Positions 1 through 7,851 of a stretch of DNA of 27,469 nt are shown here, piece after piece. The DNA comes from Chloroflexota bacterium (GTDB taxonomy: Bacteria; Chloroflexota; Dehalococcoidia; SM23-28-2; HRBIN24), in assembly GCA_030550295.1 (NCBI GenBank), contig JAUQPQ010000009.1:1-27469 (forward strand), written 5' to 3'. Position 1 is the stretch's first letter. Each line of letters begins with the position of its first letter. The notes under the pieces were generated by a model that saw only the letters and a program-made list of their open reading frames with translations, did not search any database and was not told the DNA's origin. A program made the position numbers and the translations under genes.

Positions 1-2
1 CC

Positions 3-104
3 CTCCCCGGGGTAAAATATGTAGATGTAGAGTTCACCTTCGATCCGCCATGGACCCCGGAACGGATGTCTGAAGAAGCGAAAGCCCTTCTAGGCCTTGA
101 CTGA
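3..104 (+). CDS. DUF59/MIP18 family (SufT/PaaD-like) protein, C-terminal fragment
   Basis: Only the last 33 codons are in the window; the 5' end lies upstream. The visible peptide has the run DPPWTPERMSEEAK and ends in LLGLD before TGA at 102-104. A DPPWTP.RMSEEA segment close to the C-terminus is typical of DUF59/MIP18 proteins, which in bacteria (SufT, PaaD) assist iron-sulfur cluster assembly or delivery. The next gene begins 10 bases after the stop, so the two are probably co-transcribed. The family call rests on this C-terminal signature alone. Confidence 0.65.
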   Translation, partial: LPGVKYVDVEFTFDPPWTPERMSEEAKALLGLD

Positions 105-114
105 GGAGGAGATG

Positions 115-396
115 ATGGAGGACCGATTTGAGGGCAAGCTTCCCATAGAGATCAAGTACTGTGTGCCTTGAGGGTACCTGCCCCTGGCCGCCTGGATGGC
201 GACCGAGTTCTGGCATGAGTTTGGCATGCAGGCCCCTGTGACCCTTATCCCTGTGAAGGATGGGCGCCTGGAAGTCTACGTGGGCGGAGAGAAGGTGTTC
301 GACCGGAAGGAGGAGGGTGGCAAGTACCCCGACCTAGCGAAAGTTCGCGAGCTCAAGAGGCTGATAAGGGAGCGCCTGGAAGGGGAAGGCCAGTAA
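115..396 (+). CDS. SelW/Rdx-family selenoprotein with in-frame UGA (CxxU)
   Basis: The frame reads from ATG 115 to TAA 394-396 with one internal TGA at 169-171 (93 residues, residue 19 = selenocysteine). The peptide IEIKYCVPUGYLPLAAW matches the SelW/SelT/SelH (Rdx) redox loop, where Cys16 and position 19 form CxxC or CxxU. After the UGA the frame continues without stops through the family-like segments VTLIPVKDGRLEVYVGGEKV and FDRKEEGGKYPDLAKVRELKR. Total length fits the roughly 80-100 residues usual for the family. GGAGG at 105-109 is 5 nt before ATG 115, so that ATG is preferred over the one at 112. A standard gene caller would report only 196-396, losing the active site. The product is probably a cytosolic thiol/selenol oxidoreductase of unknown partner. 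Read-through depends on the host having selA, selB, selC and selD, none of which is in the window. Confidence 0.8.
186..204 (+). promoter_or_regulatory. Candidate bacterial SECIS hairpin
   Basis: Bases 186-192 pair with 198-204 (GG-C-CGCC against GGCG-A-CC, with one C/A mismatch) and close a 5-nt loop UGGAU at 193-197. The loop begins 22 nt after the UGA and has G at its second position. Bacterial SECIS elements lie directly downstream of the UGA inside the coding region, with a short stem and a G among the first loop bases, which this hairpin satisfies. It was folded by eye, so other pairings such as GGG 172-174 with CCC 181-183 could compete. Confidence 0.55.
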
Positions 397-399
397 ATA

Positions 400-2376
400 T
401 CATTCTCCCCTTAGGGCAGTAAGAGCCCTCCCCAGGGCCATGAGGGGCCAGTAGTTGCGGTAAAGGTGGTAATTGATGTAGAAATCGCGCGGGAAACCGG
501 TGCCGGTGAACTGGGGTTCTTCCCAAGTGCCGTCCTCGTTTTGGGTCTCTACCAGAAAGGTCACACCTTTAGCTATAGCCTGCCATAACAGCCCATCGGC
601 ATCTTCAGGGGTGGCAGCCAACAGGCCCAAAAGAGCCCACGCCGTCTGGGAGGCGGTGCTTTCGCCTTTCCCCTTCAGGGAGGGGTCTTCATAGCTGGCG
701 CAGCTTTCGCCCCAGCCACCGTCCGAGTTCTGGCATCCCAACAACCAGCCCACGGCGCGACGCACATAGGGACGGGTCATATCCTCCCCTATGGCCTTTA
801 ACGCTGGCAGGACCGCTCCAGTACCGTAGATGTAGTTGACGCCCCAACGCCCCCACCATGGCCCCTCAGGGTCCTGAAGACGTCGCAAGAACCTTAGGGC
901 ACGGGCCACAGGCGGGAAATGGGGGCCATAGCCTAACAAGCCCAGCATCTCCACCACGTGGGCAGTGACGTCCTCGGTGGGGTAGTCGAGCACTTCGCCA
1001 AAGTCACAAAAAGGTATATGGGTGACGACGCCTCGCACATTGTCACGGTCGAAGGCTGCCCAACCGCCGTTGCTGCACTGCATGCCCAGAACCCAGGCAA
1101 GGGCCCTATCCAAGGCCATCTCCTTCCTCGCCTCATTGGCTAGACGAGTCCGGTAAAGGGCCATCATCACCTCTGCCGTATCATCCACGTCGGGGTAGTA
1201 GTCGTTATCGAACTCAAAGGCCCAGCCCCCAGGCTCCACCCCTTTGACTTTGGCCTGCCAGTCACCTCCAGTAAGCACCTGCTCCTTCAGGAGCCAGTGC
1301 GCCGCCCTCTGAAGGGCGGGATGATCGGGGGGCAAGCCAGCATCTAAAAGGCCTATCATGGCCAGGGCCGTATCCCACACGGGAGAGATGCAGGCCTGAG
1401 GCCAATAGAGCTGGTCGTCTTCCACCTTAAACGCCCCCTCAAAGGCCTCTAACCCCCTCTTCATTACTGGATGATCCAAAGGATAACCCAAAACCGATAA
1501 AGCGATAAGGGCGTACACCCAGGGGGGCTGGATTCCTCCCCAGGCGCCATCTGCCTCTTGGCGGGCTATAATCCACTTCACGGCCTCTTTGATGGCCGCT
1601 TTCCGTAGGAGGCCAAGGGGCCTTCTTTCATAGTGGTGGAGGAGGCGGTCTAGGCCCCAGAAGAACCCCTTCCATGAGATCAAAGACGATGGGGGACTTA
1701 AAGGACGGGCGACCTTTTGGGGTGGGCCAGGGAAGAGCTCGTCGATGCGGGCAAATTCGGGGACGGGCCGAACGGGGCGCTTGGCCCAGATGATAAGAAT
1801 GGGGACGATGGTGGCCCTTGCCCAGGAGGCGAACTCGTACAGGTTAAGGGGGAACCAGGTGGGCAAGAACATGAACTCTGGGGGCATGGCGGGGAGAGCC
1901 TTCCATGGCCATTGGCCGAAGAGGGCCAACCACAGCTTGGTGAAGATCCGCGCTTTGGGCACACCCCCCTGAGACAGGATGAAGGCCCTCGCCTTCTCAA
2001 GAAGGGGATCGTCCAAGGGGATGCCTGCCAGCTTCAGGGAAAAGTAGCACTCTATTGTTGAATTGAGGTCTGGCGGCCCACCGTAATAGATGCTCCATGT
2101 ACCGTCGGGTCGGGCCTCGCGGCACAAGTAGTTGACCACTTTATGCCACCGCTTTTCTTCCCTGACCCCTAGAAACTGGGTTAGGAGCAGGTACTCAGCA
2201 GCCATGGTGACATTGCTTTCCAGTTTCCCCCACCACCAGCCCTCGGGGTGTTGGGTGCGCAAAAAGTACTCTATAGTACGGTTAGCAGCCTGGCTGGCAG
2301 CTTCCTCCAGCTTTCGTCTTTCCCCCGGCCCCAAGTAAGATGCCACGGCTGTTACCCCCATAGGCGCATGAGCCAA
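400..2376 (-). CDS. shc: Squalene-hopene cyclase
   Basis: Cyclises squalene to hopene/diplopterol at the membrane. The 658-residue length fits the family. The catalytic acid motif DVDDTA is at residues 396-401. Several QW repeats are visible: QHPEGWWW, RPDGTW, QEADGAW, QCSNGGW, QNSDGGWGE and QNEDGTW, the last followed by the C-terminal GTGFPRDFYINYHLYRNYWP segment typical of these cyclases. This is the last gene of the hopanoid operon and overlaps the end of hpnG. The longest frame begins with TTG at 2376; an ATG at 2361 is an equally possible start, and neither has a clear Shine-Dalgarno. The end lies 3 bases from the convergent selenoprotein gene, leaving no room for a separate terminator. 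Confidence 0.97.
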   Translation of the reverse strand: MAHAPMGVTAVASYLGPGERRKLEEAASQAANRTIEYFLRTQHPEGWWWGKLESNVTMAAEYLLLTQFLGVREEKRWHKVVNYLCREARPDGTWSIYYGGPPDLNSTIECYFSLKLAGIPLDDPLLEKARAFILSQGGVPKARIFTKLWLALFGQWPWKALPAMPPEFMFLPTWFPLNLYEFASWARATIVPILIIWAKRPVRPVPEFARIDELFPGPPQKVARPLSPPSSLISWKGFFWGLDRLLHHYERRPLGLLRKAAIKEAVKWIIARQEADGAWGGIQPPWVYALIALSVLGYPLDHPVMKRGLEAFEGAFKVEDDQLYWPQACISPVWDTALAMIGLLDAGLPPDHPALQRAAHWLLKEQVLTGGDWQAKVKGVEPGGWAFEFDNDYYPDVDDTAEVMMALYRTRLANEARKEMALDRALAWVLGMQCSNGGWAAFDRDNVRGVVTHIPFCDFGEVLDYPTEDVTAHVVEMLGLLGYGPHFPPVARALRFLRRLQDPEGPWWGRWGVNYIYGTGAVLPALKAIGEDMTRPYVRRAVGWLLGCQNSDGGWGESCASYEDPSLKGKGESTASQTAWALLGLLAATPEDADGLLWQAIAKGVTFLVETQNEDGTWEEPQFTGTGFPRDFYINYHLYRNYWPLMALGRALTALRGE

Positions 2377-3050
2377 GCGATCACTCTACGCAGCCGCCAC
2401 AGCCCCAGCAATGCTCCCCACACAGTAGCTGCGACGCAGAGCGGATGACTTACGACTTCGTTCCATCGCCAGTTGCCATCAGGTCCCACTGGTAAACGGT
2501 CATCAAGGGCATCTGCCACCGCTCTCAACGCCACAAAGGGAACATCGTGGGCTGAAGCCTCCCGGGCCAGCCAGTAGTCCTCCATCTGGACCATATCGGC
2601 TCCTGCCAGGGCAGCTACTTCAGATTTCTGTTGGGGTGTTGTCATCACCCTCAGCACGGTGCAGGAGAGGCCTTGAGAGAGCGGGACCTGTGCTCTTAAG
2701 GCTGCCTCCTCTGCCAAACCCCGCAAGTAGGGAGACGTGGCAAAGGAAGCCACCTCATCTCCCCAGAGAACTATTCGGTGGGCTAAGAAGACCTGGCCCC
2801 GAGACAGCCCAGGTCTTGTTGCCCCTCCTAGCCCCAGAGATACCAGGGCCTTCGGGATGTATCTACTCAGAAGGACGCGGGCGACCTCTGCTGCTCCCTT
2901 GCCCATTCCAGAGGGGCAGACGAGCACAGCCTGGCTTCCTATAGTGCCTCGCACCATTTTTAAGTTGCCCAAAGCTGCCTCCTCTTTAGCACGAAGGAGG
3001 CTTGCCACAGGGGCTGTTTCTGGAGCAGTAGCGGCCGTAAATATAACCAT
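2352..3050 (-). CDS. hpnG: Hopanoid-associated phosphorylase/nucleosidase HpnG
   Basis: This 232-residue nucleoside phosphorylase-superfamily protein has an N-terminal glycine-rich strand-turn (CPSGMGKGAAEVA, LGLGGAT) and the purine-binding region GADMVQMEDYWLA, followed by ALRAVAD. HpnG releases adenine from adenosylhopane to give ribosylhopane, the second step of side-chain extension. The call over a generic MTA/SAH nucleosidase rests on its place directly between hpnH and shc. The C-terminal 20 residues (WRLRRVIAWLMRLWG) are basic and hydrophobic and may touch the membrane. ATG at 3050 lies 6 bases after the hpnH stop. Confidence 0.88.
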   Translation of the reverse strand: MVIFTAATAPETAPVASLLRAKEEAALGNLKMVRGTIGSQAVLVCPSGMGKGAAEVARVLLSRYIPKALVSLGLGGATRPGLSRGQVFLAHRIVLWGDEVASFATSPYLRGLAEEAALRAQVPLSQGLSCTVLRVMTTPQQKSEVAALAGADMVQMEDYWLAREASAHDVPFVALRAVADALDDRLPVGPDGNWRWNEVVSHPLCVAATVWGALLGLWRLRRVIAWLMRLWG

Positions 3051-3056
3051 ACCTGG

Positions 3057-4067
3057 TCACTGACCACGTAGGGATCGCCAAGCCAGCTCCAATAGCTCCT
3101 TCGGCCTTTCCATCGCCTGGAGGATGGCACTCCCCTCAAATCCGCAGTGCATCATGCACGTCTCGCAGCGGGGATCGCGGCCCCATCCGTAGCGATCCCA
3201 GTTGACGCTGGTCATGAGCTCCTGGAAAGTCTTGGCGTGGCCATCGGCGATGAGGTAGCAGGGCATGCGCCAGCCCATCACAGTGTAGGTAGGGGTAGTC
3301 CACTGGCTGCACTGGTAATGGCGCTTCCCCTGAAGGAAATCTCGGTAGAGGGGATTATTGTAGAAGCGTATTCCGTTGGCGCCGCGGAATATGCGCTGGA
3401 AGAATTCCTGGGCCTGCTGCCTCTGCATAAATATGGGGTGGTGGGCTACCTCCTTGTAGGCAAACCCAGGAGATACCATCATCCCCTCTACGCCCATGTC
3501 GTTGAGCATCTGGAACAGATGGTGGTACTCCTGGGGATCGGTGCCGTTGTAGAGGGTGGTGTTGGTGCACACCCGGTAGCCCCTCTTCCTGGCTTCGTAG
3601 ATCATGCGGATGGCCACATCATATACCCCTTTCCTTTCCACCGACCGGTCGTGGGTCTCGCGCAGGCCGTCGAGGTGGACGACAAAGGCGAAATATTTAG
3701 ATGGGGGTATAACCTTGAAGGCGCGTTTGTATAATAGGGCGTTAGTACACAAATAGACGTAGCGCCTCTGCTTGATGATCCCCTGGACGATGTCACCTAT
3801 TTGCGGGTGCAAAAGGGGCTCCCCTCCGGCAATGGATACCACGGGGGCGTCGCACTCTTGAACTGCCCGCAACGCCTCCTCCACTGTCATATATCGGTCT
3901 AGCACCGCCTCGTATTCGCGAATACGGCCACATCCGGTGCAGGTGAGATTGCAAGCCTCTAGAGGTTCCAAGATCATGGTAAGGGGAAAGTATTTTCGAC
4001 CCTTTATCTTCTGCTTCAGCAGGTAAAAGGCGAGCTTCAGGGTGAGCCCCAAAGGTTGTCCAGCCAT
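3057..4067 (-). CDS. hpnH: Adenosyl-hopene transferase HpnH (radical SAM)
   Basis: This radical SAM enzyme joins the 5'-deoxyadenosyl group to hopene, giving adenosylhopane. The cluster motif CNLTCTGC (Cys39, Cys43, Cys46) is followed by the SAM-binding segment SIAGGEPLLHP. The C-terminal region carries further cysteines (CETCMMHCGFEGS), consistent with the SPASM-like tail seen in HpnH. The start is set at ATG 4067 (336 residues): the frame extends to a GTG at 4082, but AGGAGGG lies at the right distance before ATG 4067, inside that extension. The prenyl synthase gene ends 19 bases upstream. Confidence 0.95.
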   Translation of the reverse strand: MAGQPLGLTLKLAFYLLKQKIKGRKYFPLTMILEPLEACNLTCTGCGRIREYEAVLDRYMTVEEALRAVQECDAPVVSIAGGEPLLHPQIGDIVQGIIKQRRYVYLCTNALLYKRAFKVIPPSKYFAFVVHLDGLRETHDRSVERKGVYDVAIRMIYEARKRGYRVCTNTTLYNGTDPQEYHHLFQMLNDMGVEGMMVSPGFAYKEVAHHPIFMQRQQAQEFFQRIFRGANGIRFYNNPLYRDFLQGKRHYQCSQWTTPTYTVMGWRMPCYLIADGHAKTFQELMTSVNWDRYGWGRDPRCETCMMHCGFEGSAILQAMERPKELLELAWRSLRGQ

Positions 4068-4086
4068 ATCCGCCCTCCTCACTTCA

Positions 4087-5106
4087 TTAGTAGTTCCGTT
4101 CTATCAAAAAGTGGGCAACCGCCTTCAGCTCCTGGGCTGGCTCCTCTTGCAGGGGCAAAGAGCCCAGGATGGCCAAAGCCTCCTGCAGAGCGTGGTGGGC
4201 AATGGCCAGGCAGCGGGAACGGGCCTCTATTTCGTCCAACGTGGCGAGAACTCTGGCTACTGCTTCTCCATCTGGACGCGAATAAGCAGAAACTATCGTC
4301 TCCCTGAACTTACCGCCTGCCTCTAAGGCCAAGATGATGGGCAAAGTCTTCTTCCGGCGCAGGATGTCGCTGCCTGAGGGCTTGCCGGTCTGGGCCTCGA
4401 TGCCCCAGATCCCCAGGACATCGTCCTTAACTTGGAAGGCGATGCCCAAAAGGCGCCCTGCCCTGCCCATCTGACGGCAGAGATCGGAAGGGCTGTGGGC
4501 ACATAGGGCGCCCAGATGTAGTGCTGCTCCTATCAGGGCGCCGGTCTTTCGCCCAACCATGTCCATATAGGCGGCCTCTGTTACGTTTTCCATTTGCTCA
4601 AAGATAAGGTCCGTTACTTGGCCTTCCACCATCTCTAAGGTGGCCTCGGCCAAGACTGTTGCCGCCTCCACTGCCTTCTCGGCGCTTACACCTGCCTGGG
4701 GAAGGAGTGCCAGCGCTCTTTGGGCTAGGGCCAACAGGGCGTCGCCGGCATTGATCGCCTGGGCCTGGCCCCATATAGCCCACACGGTGGGCCGATGCCG
4801 TCTCTCTACGTCTTGGTCCTGGATATCGTCGTGAACGAGGGAGAAATTATGGACCAGCTCTAGGGCCATAGCGGCGGGCAGGGCCTGGCGCCAAAGGCCG
4901 CCAGCTGCCTCACAGGCCAGAAGACAAAGGACAGGCCGAATTGCCTTGCCAGCGCCACCAGGAACGGGCCTTCCCTGTAGGTCTTCCCATCCCAGGTGGT
5001 AACAGATCATCTGGTACAAAAGGGAAGGCTCACGGGGCTCTAAGAAGGACCGCAGGGCCTCCTCTACTTTGGCCCTAAGAAAGCCCACCCGTTCTGGCAG
5101 AGACAA
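4087..5106 (-). CDS. Polyprenyl (farnesyl/geranylgeranyl) diphosphate synthase
   Basis: Class I trans-prenyltransferase of 339 residues. The first aspartate-rich motif DDIQD is at 93-97. The second is DDVLG at 228-232, a DDxxG variant also found in some actinobacterial members, followed by GKPSGSDILRRKKTLP. Phe88 sits five residues before the first motif, which in this family favours short products (C15-C20). In this operon the expected product is farnesyl diphosphate for HpnD, though C20 cannot be excluded from sequence. The start is TTG 5106, supported by GGGGGAG about 7 nt upstream; that site overlaps the yjbQ-like stop. Confidence 0.9.
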   Translation of the reverse strand: MSLPERVGFLRAKVEEALRSFLEPREPSLLYQMICYHLGWEDLQGRPVPGGAGKAIRPVLCLLACEAAGGLWRQALPAAMALELVHNFSLVHDDIQDQDVERRHRPTVWAIWGQAQAINAGDALLALAQRALALLPQAGVSAEKAVEAATVLAEATLEMVEGQVTDLIFEQMENVTEAAYMDMVGRKTGALIGAALHLGALCAHSPSDLCRQMGRAGRLLGIAFQVKDDVLGIWGIEAQTGKPSGSDILRRKKTLPIILALEAGGKFRETIVSAYSRPDGEAVARVLATLDEIEARSRCLAIAHHALQEALAILGSLPLQEEPAQELKAVAHFLIERNY

Positions 5107-5110
5107 GCGC

Positions 5111-5548
5111 TTACTCCCCCACGAGTTGGACCACTACCTCCCGTGGGCGGCCATGGTCCAACTCAACTAAGAAGATGCGCTGGTACTGGCCCAAGAGTAA
5201 CCTCCCCCCTACTACGGGAATAGCCTCGCTGACGCCCAAGAGGAGATGTTGGCAGTGGGCATGACCATTAGGCCGCTCCCCATTAACGGAAAAGGCATGG
5301 GCATAGACGTTGTGCCGGTAGTAAGCATCGGGTGGGGCGAGCCGCTGTAACATCTCCTCTATGTCCTGGATGAGGTGGGGACAGTTTTCATTGATCCGGA
5401 TGGCGGCGGTGGTATGGCGCGAGAATACCACCACGAACCCATTTTGGATACAAGTCTCCTCAACCACCTGGGCGACCTTATCTGTTATGTCTACCAACTC
5501 TGGACCCTTCTGGGTCTGGACCGTGAAGGTGTGGGTCACACACTTCAT
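5111..5548 (-). CDS. YjbQ/UPF0047 family protein (secondary thiamine-phosphate synthase type)
   Basis: This 145-residue protein matches the UPF0047 pattern: FSRHTTAAIRINEN at 42-55, YRHN, and NGHAHCQHLLLG at 94-105 with clustered conserved histidines. Family members such as E. coli YjbQ have been linked to a minor thiamine-phosphate synthase activity, but the physiological role is unsettled. Its start overlaps the ispH stop (ATGA) and it ends 4 bases before the prenyl synthase start, so it is translationally embedded in an isoprenoid operon. That context suggests a role tied to diphosphate substrates or the IspH step, which is inference only. Confidence 0.88.
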   Translation of the reverse strand: MKCVTHTFTVQTQKGPELVDITDKVAQVVEETCIQNGFVVVFSRHTTAAIRINENCPHLIQDIEEMLQRLAPPDAYYRHNVYAHAFSVNGERPNGHAHCQHLLLGVSEAIPVVGGRLLLGQYQRIFLVELDHGRPREVVVQLVGE

Positions 5549-6429
5549 GACCCTTTACCTCCTAGCTTAGGAATGGTAGCCTTCTCCTTTTCAGACCATC
5601 GCTCTATCCAGTTTATTACCTCTTCTATGGATTCGTCTGGTGTAGAAGCGCCGGCCGTAACTCCTACCACTTCCTTCCCCTCGAACCATTGGGGGTCTAG
5701 TTCTGCTGCCGTCTCTACGTGGTAGGTTTCCACGCCGGCCTCCATGCAGGTCTGGGCCAACCTGCGAGTGTTAGCGCTATTCTTGCCCCCCACTACTACA
5801 ACTACGTCGCACTGTGATGCCAGCTCTCTGGCGGCATCGTAGCGCTCATCCGTCTCGGGGCAGGTGGTATTGATGACCCTAAGTTCATTGAACCGGCCGA
5901 TGTTGTGGGCCACAAACTGAGCCACAAAACGGGCGAAGGAGCCCTCGCTCTTCGTCGTCTGGGAGAGGAGGGCGACTTTGCGACGAGGTATCTCTACCGG
6001 CTCCGTAGGGTCAATGATGGCTACCCCTTGCCCCCTAGTCCACGCCAAAACCCCTCTTACCTCGGGGTGGTTCGCCTCACCGTATATGATCACCTTAAAG
6101 CCGGCGTCCACTAGCTTTTGGGCCGCCTTCTGGGACTTGCGCACTATGGGGCAAGTAGCATCGATCAGCCTGAGACCCCGTTCCTGGGTCTCCTGCACTA
6201 TCTCCGGTCCCCGCCCGTGCGCAGTAACAGCCACCGTCCCCTCCTGAACCTCGTCCAGGGAGGAGACGACCCTTACACCCCTCTCTTGGAGGCGTTGGAC
6301 CACAACAGGATTGTGAACCACCGAGCCCAAGCTGGCTATGGGCCCCTCTCGGGCCCCTTCATCTACCATAGCAATGGCCCGCCTCACCCCAAAGCAAAAG
6401 CCCATGACCTTGGCTCTGATGATCCTCAT
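5545..6429 (-). CDS. ispH: 4-hydroxy-3-methylbut-2-enyl diphosphate reductase IspH
   Basis: Last enzyme of the MEP pathway, reducing HMBPP to IPP and DMAPP with a [4Fe-4S] cluster. The three cluster cysteines are visible at Cys12 (GFCFGV), Cys93 (DATCP) and Cys190 (NTTCPETDERYDA). The proposed substrate-binding histidine is present in SVVHNP, and the TAGASTPD segment near the C-terminus is intact. Length is 294 residues, normal for bacterial IspH. ATG 6429 is preceded by AAGGTGGG at good spacing. Placement inside the hopanoid operon would raise precursor supply together with squalene synthesis. Confidence 0.97.
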   Translation of the reverse strand: MRIIRAKVMGFCFGVRRAIAMVDEGAREGPIASLGSVVHNPVVVQRLQERGVRVVSSLDEVQEGTVAVTAHGRGPEIVQETQERGLRLIDATCPIVRKSQKAAQKLVDAGFKVIIYGEANHPEVRGVLAWTRGQGVAIIDPTEPVEIPRRKVALLSQTTKSEGSFARFVAQFVAHNIGRFNELRVINTTCPETDERYDAARELASQCDVVVVVGGKNSANTRRLAQTCMEAGVETYHVETAAELDPQWFEGKEVVGVTAGASTPDESIEEVINWIERWSEKEKATIPKLGGKGS

Positions 6430-6489
6430 CTTTTCCCACCTTCTTTCTCTACGATAGGCGATGATTGCTTCAGCTGCTGCTAGTCTCGG

Positions 6490-7851
6490 TTATACTTTGC
6501 ACGTACGTCTCACCCCCTTTAGGCGCGAGATGATCGCTTGTGCTGCCTGCCTGCCGCTTCGTACGGCTGACTCCATAGTCGCGGGCCAGCCAGTGGCCGT
6601 CCAGTCGCCAGCCAGGAAGAGGCCCTTTACAGGCGTTGTCGGGCCTGGGCGCAGGGCAGCTATGCCAGGCAGAGGCCTGAAGGTAGCGTAGGGCTGCTTG
6701 ACCACCAGGGCATTTGCCAGGGGCTTGGTGCGGGCACTGGGAAAGAAAGCCATTAACTCTTTGCTCAGCAAGTCGACCAGGTCACGGCCTGGCCACTCCA
6801 CCCACATGTGGGCAGCGCTCAAAGAGATGTCCAGGTGCTGGTGGGGGGCCCTTAGCCCCCACATGCGGCTTTTGTTGAACACCCACTGCAAGGACGAATT
6901 GAGAAAGGACACCATCTCCTCCCCCATCACCTGGCCTTCGTACCAGAGATGTACGTTAACGATGGGCGAATACTGGATGCGCCGCAACCGGGCAAAGAAT
7001 GGGTGATCTTGCCACGTAGACGGCAAAAGGCTGGACAGCTCTCGGGGCGGGACGGCACAGATGACAGCATCGGCCTCGAGAGTTTGGTGGTCGTCTAGCG
7101 CTACGCCCTTGACATGTCCATCTTGTATCCAAAGCGACCTCGTACCCCTGCCAGCGATAATATGCCCACCTCTTGCCTCAACATAGGTTCGTGCTGCTTC
7201 TGCTACTTGCGATAGCGGCACCTGAAGGTAACCAATGGCCGAGGCCTCCCTACTGGCCAAAAAGCCGGTCTGGAAGACCATGGCTGCCATATCGGTGCTC
7301 ACTTTGGTGGCTTCTTCATTGAGGGTGGGAATGAGCACCAGGTTCCAAAAGTTCCTAATTATGTGGGCGGTCTGGCCGTGGGCCCTGAGCCACTCGCCAA
7401 AAGGTACTGCATCTAGATCCCAGCGGGACCGGTCCAGGGCATAGAGGCGAGCGAGGGCGTAGAGGGCCAGCATCTTTTCCCCCAGAGACAGGGGACGATA
7501 GCGTAACAACGATCCCAGCAGGTGGAAGGGCGGTGGGAGGTTACCAGATTGCAAGACGCTCCTTCCTGTTAGTTTATCCCGGACGGTAAGGCGCAGGCGT
7601 TGTTGCAGGTACACCCTCTCCCACATTCCCAAACGGCGCAGAAAGCCGATGTACTCCTCGCAACAGGCCAGGAAGACATGCTGGCCATTGTCTACCTCCC
7701 AGCCGTGGCGACGGTCACGGAAGGAGTATGCCCTTCCGCCCAAGAAAAGCCTCTTCTCCACAAGGACGGGTCTAAGCCCTGCATCGGCCAGGTAGCAGGC
7801 AGCTGTCAGGCCCGCCAGACCTCCTCCTATTATTAGAACTGGCGCCTTCAT
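6490..7851 (-). CDS. hpnE: Squalene-associated FAD-dependent desaturase HpnE
   Basis: FAD-dependent amine-oxidase/phytoene-desaturase-like protein of 453 residues. The N-terminal dinucleotide fold IIGGGLAGLTAACYLADAG is followed by the RAYSFRD segment, and the C-terminal FAD-binding motif LFLAGDWTATGWPATMESAVRSGRQAA is intact. HpnE reduces hydroxysqualene to squalene. The assignment follows from the family pattern and from tight coupling to hpnD and hpnC: its ATG overlaps the hpnD stop as ATGA. A 60-base gap separates it from ispH, the largest gap inside the operon, with no promoter recognised in it. Confidence 0.95.
   Translation of the reverse strand: MKAPVLIIGGGLAGLTAACYLADAGLRPVLVEKRLFLGGRAYSFRDRRHGWEVDNGQHVFLACCEEYIGFLRRLGMWERVYLQQRLRLTVRDKLTGRSVLQSGNLPPPFHLLGSLLRYRPLSLGEKMLALYALARLYALDRSRWDLDAVPFGEWLRAHGQTAHIIRNFWNLVLIPTLNEEATKVSTDMAAMVFQTGFLASREASAIGYLQVPLSQVAEAARTYVEARGGHIIAGRGTRSLWIQDGHVKGVALDDHQTLEADAVICAVPPRELSSLLPSTWQDHPFFARLRRIQYSPIVNVHLWYEGQVMGEEMVSFLNSSLQWVFNKSRMWGLRAPHQHLDISLSAAHMWVEWPGRDLVDLLSKELMAFFPSARTKPLANALVVKQPYATFRPLPGIAALRPGPTTPVKGLFLAGDWTATGWPATMESAVRSGRQAAQAIISRLKGVRRTCKV

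Noticed and set aside
112..171. Pseudogene or sequencing-error reading of the TGA at 169-171
   Set aside because: The stop falls exactly on the redox position where Sec occurs in this family, the frame is otherwise clean, and a SECIS-like hairpin follows. The alternative remains possible until the host's Sec machinery is checked.
196..396. Separate 66-residue gene starting at ATG 196
   Set aside because: It is the 3' part of the UGA-containing SelW-like frame. It has no ribosome site at 196 and lacks the redox motif that lies just upstream in the same frame.
3147..3734. 195-residue plus-strand open frame
   Set aside because: Antisense shadow of hpnH; no recognisable protein pattern.
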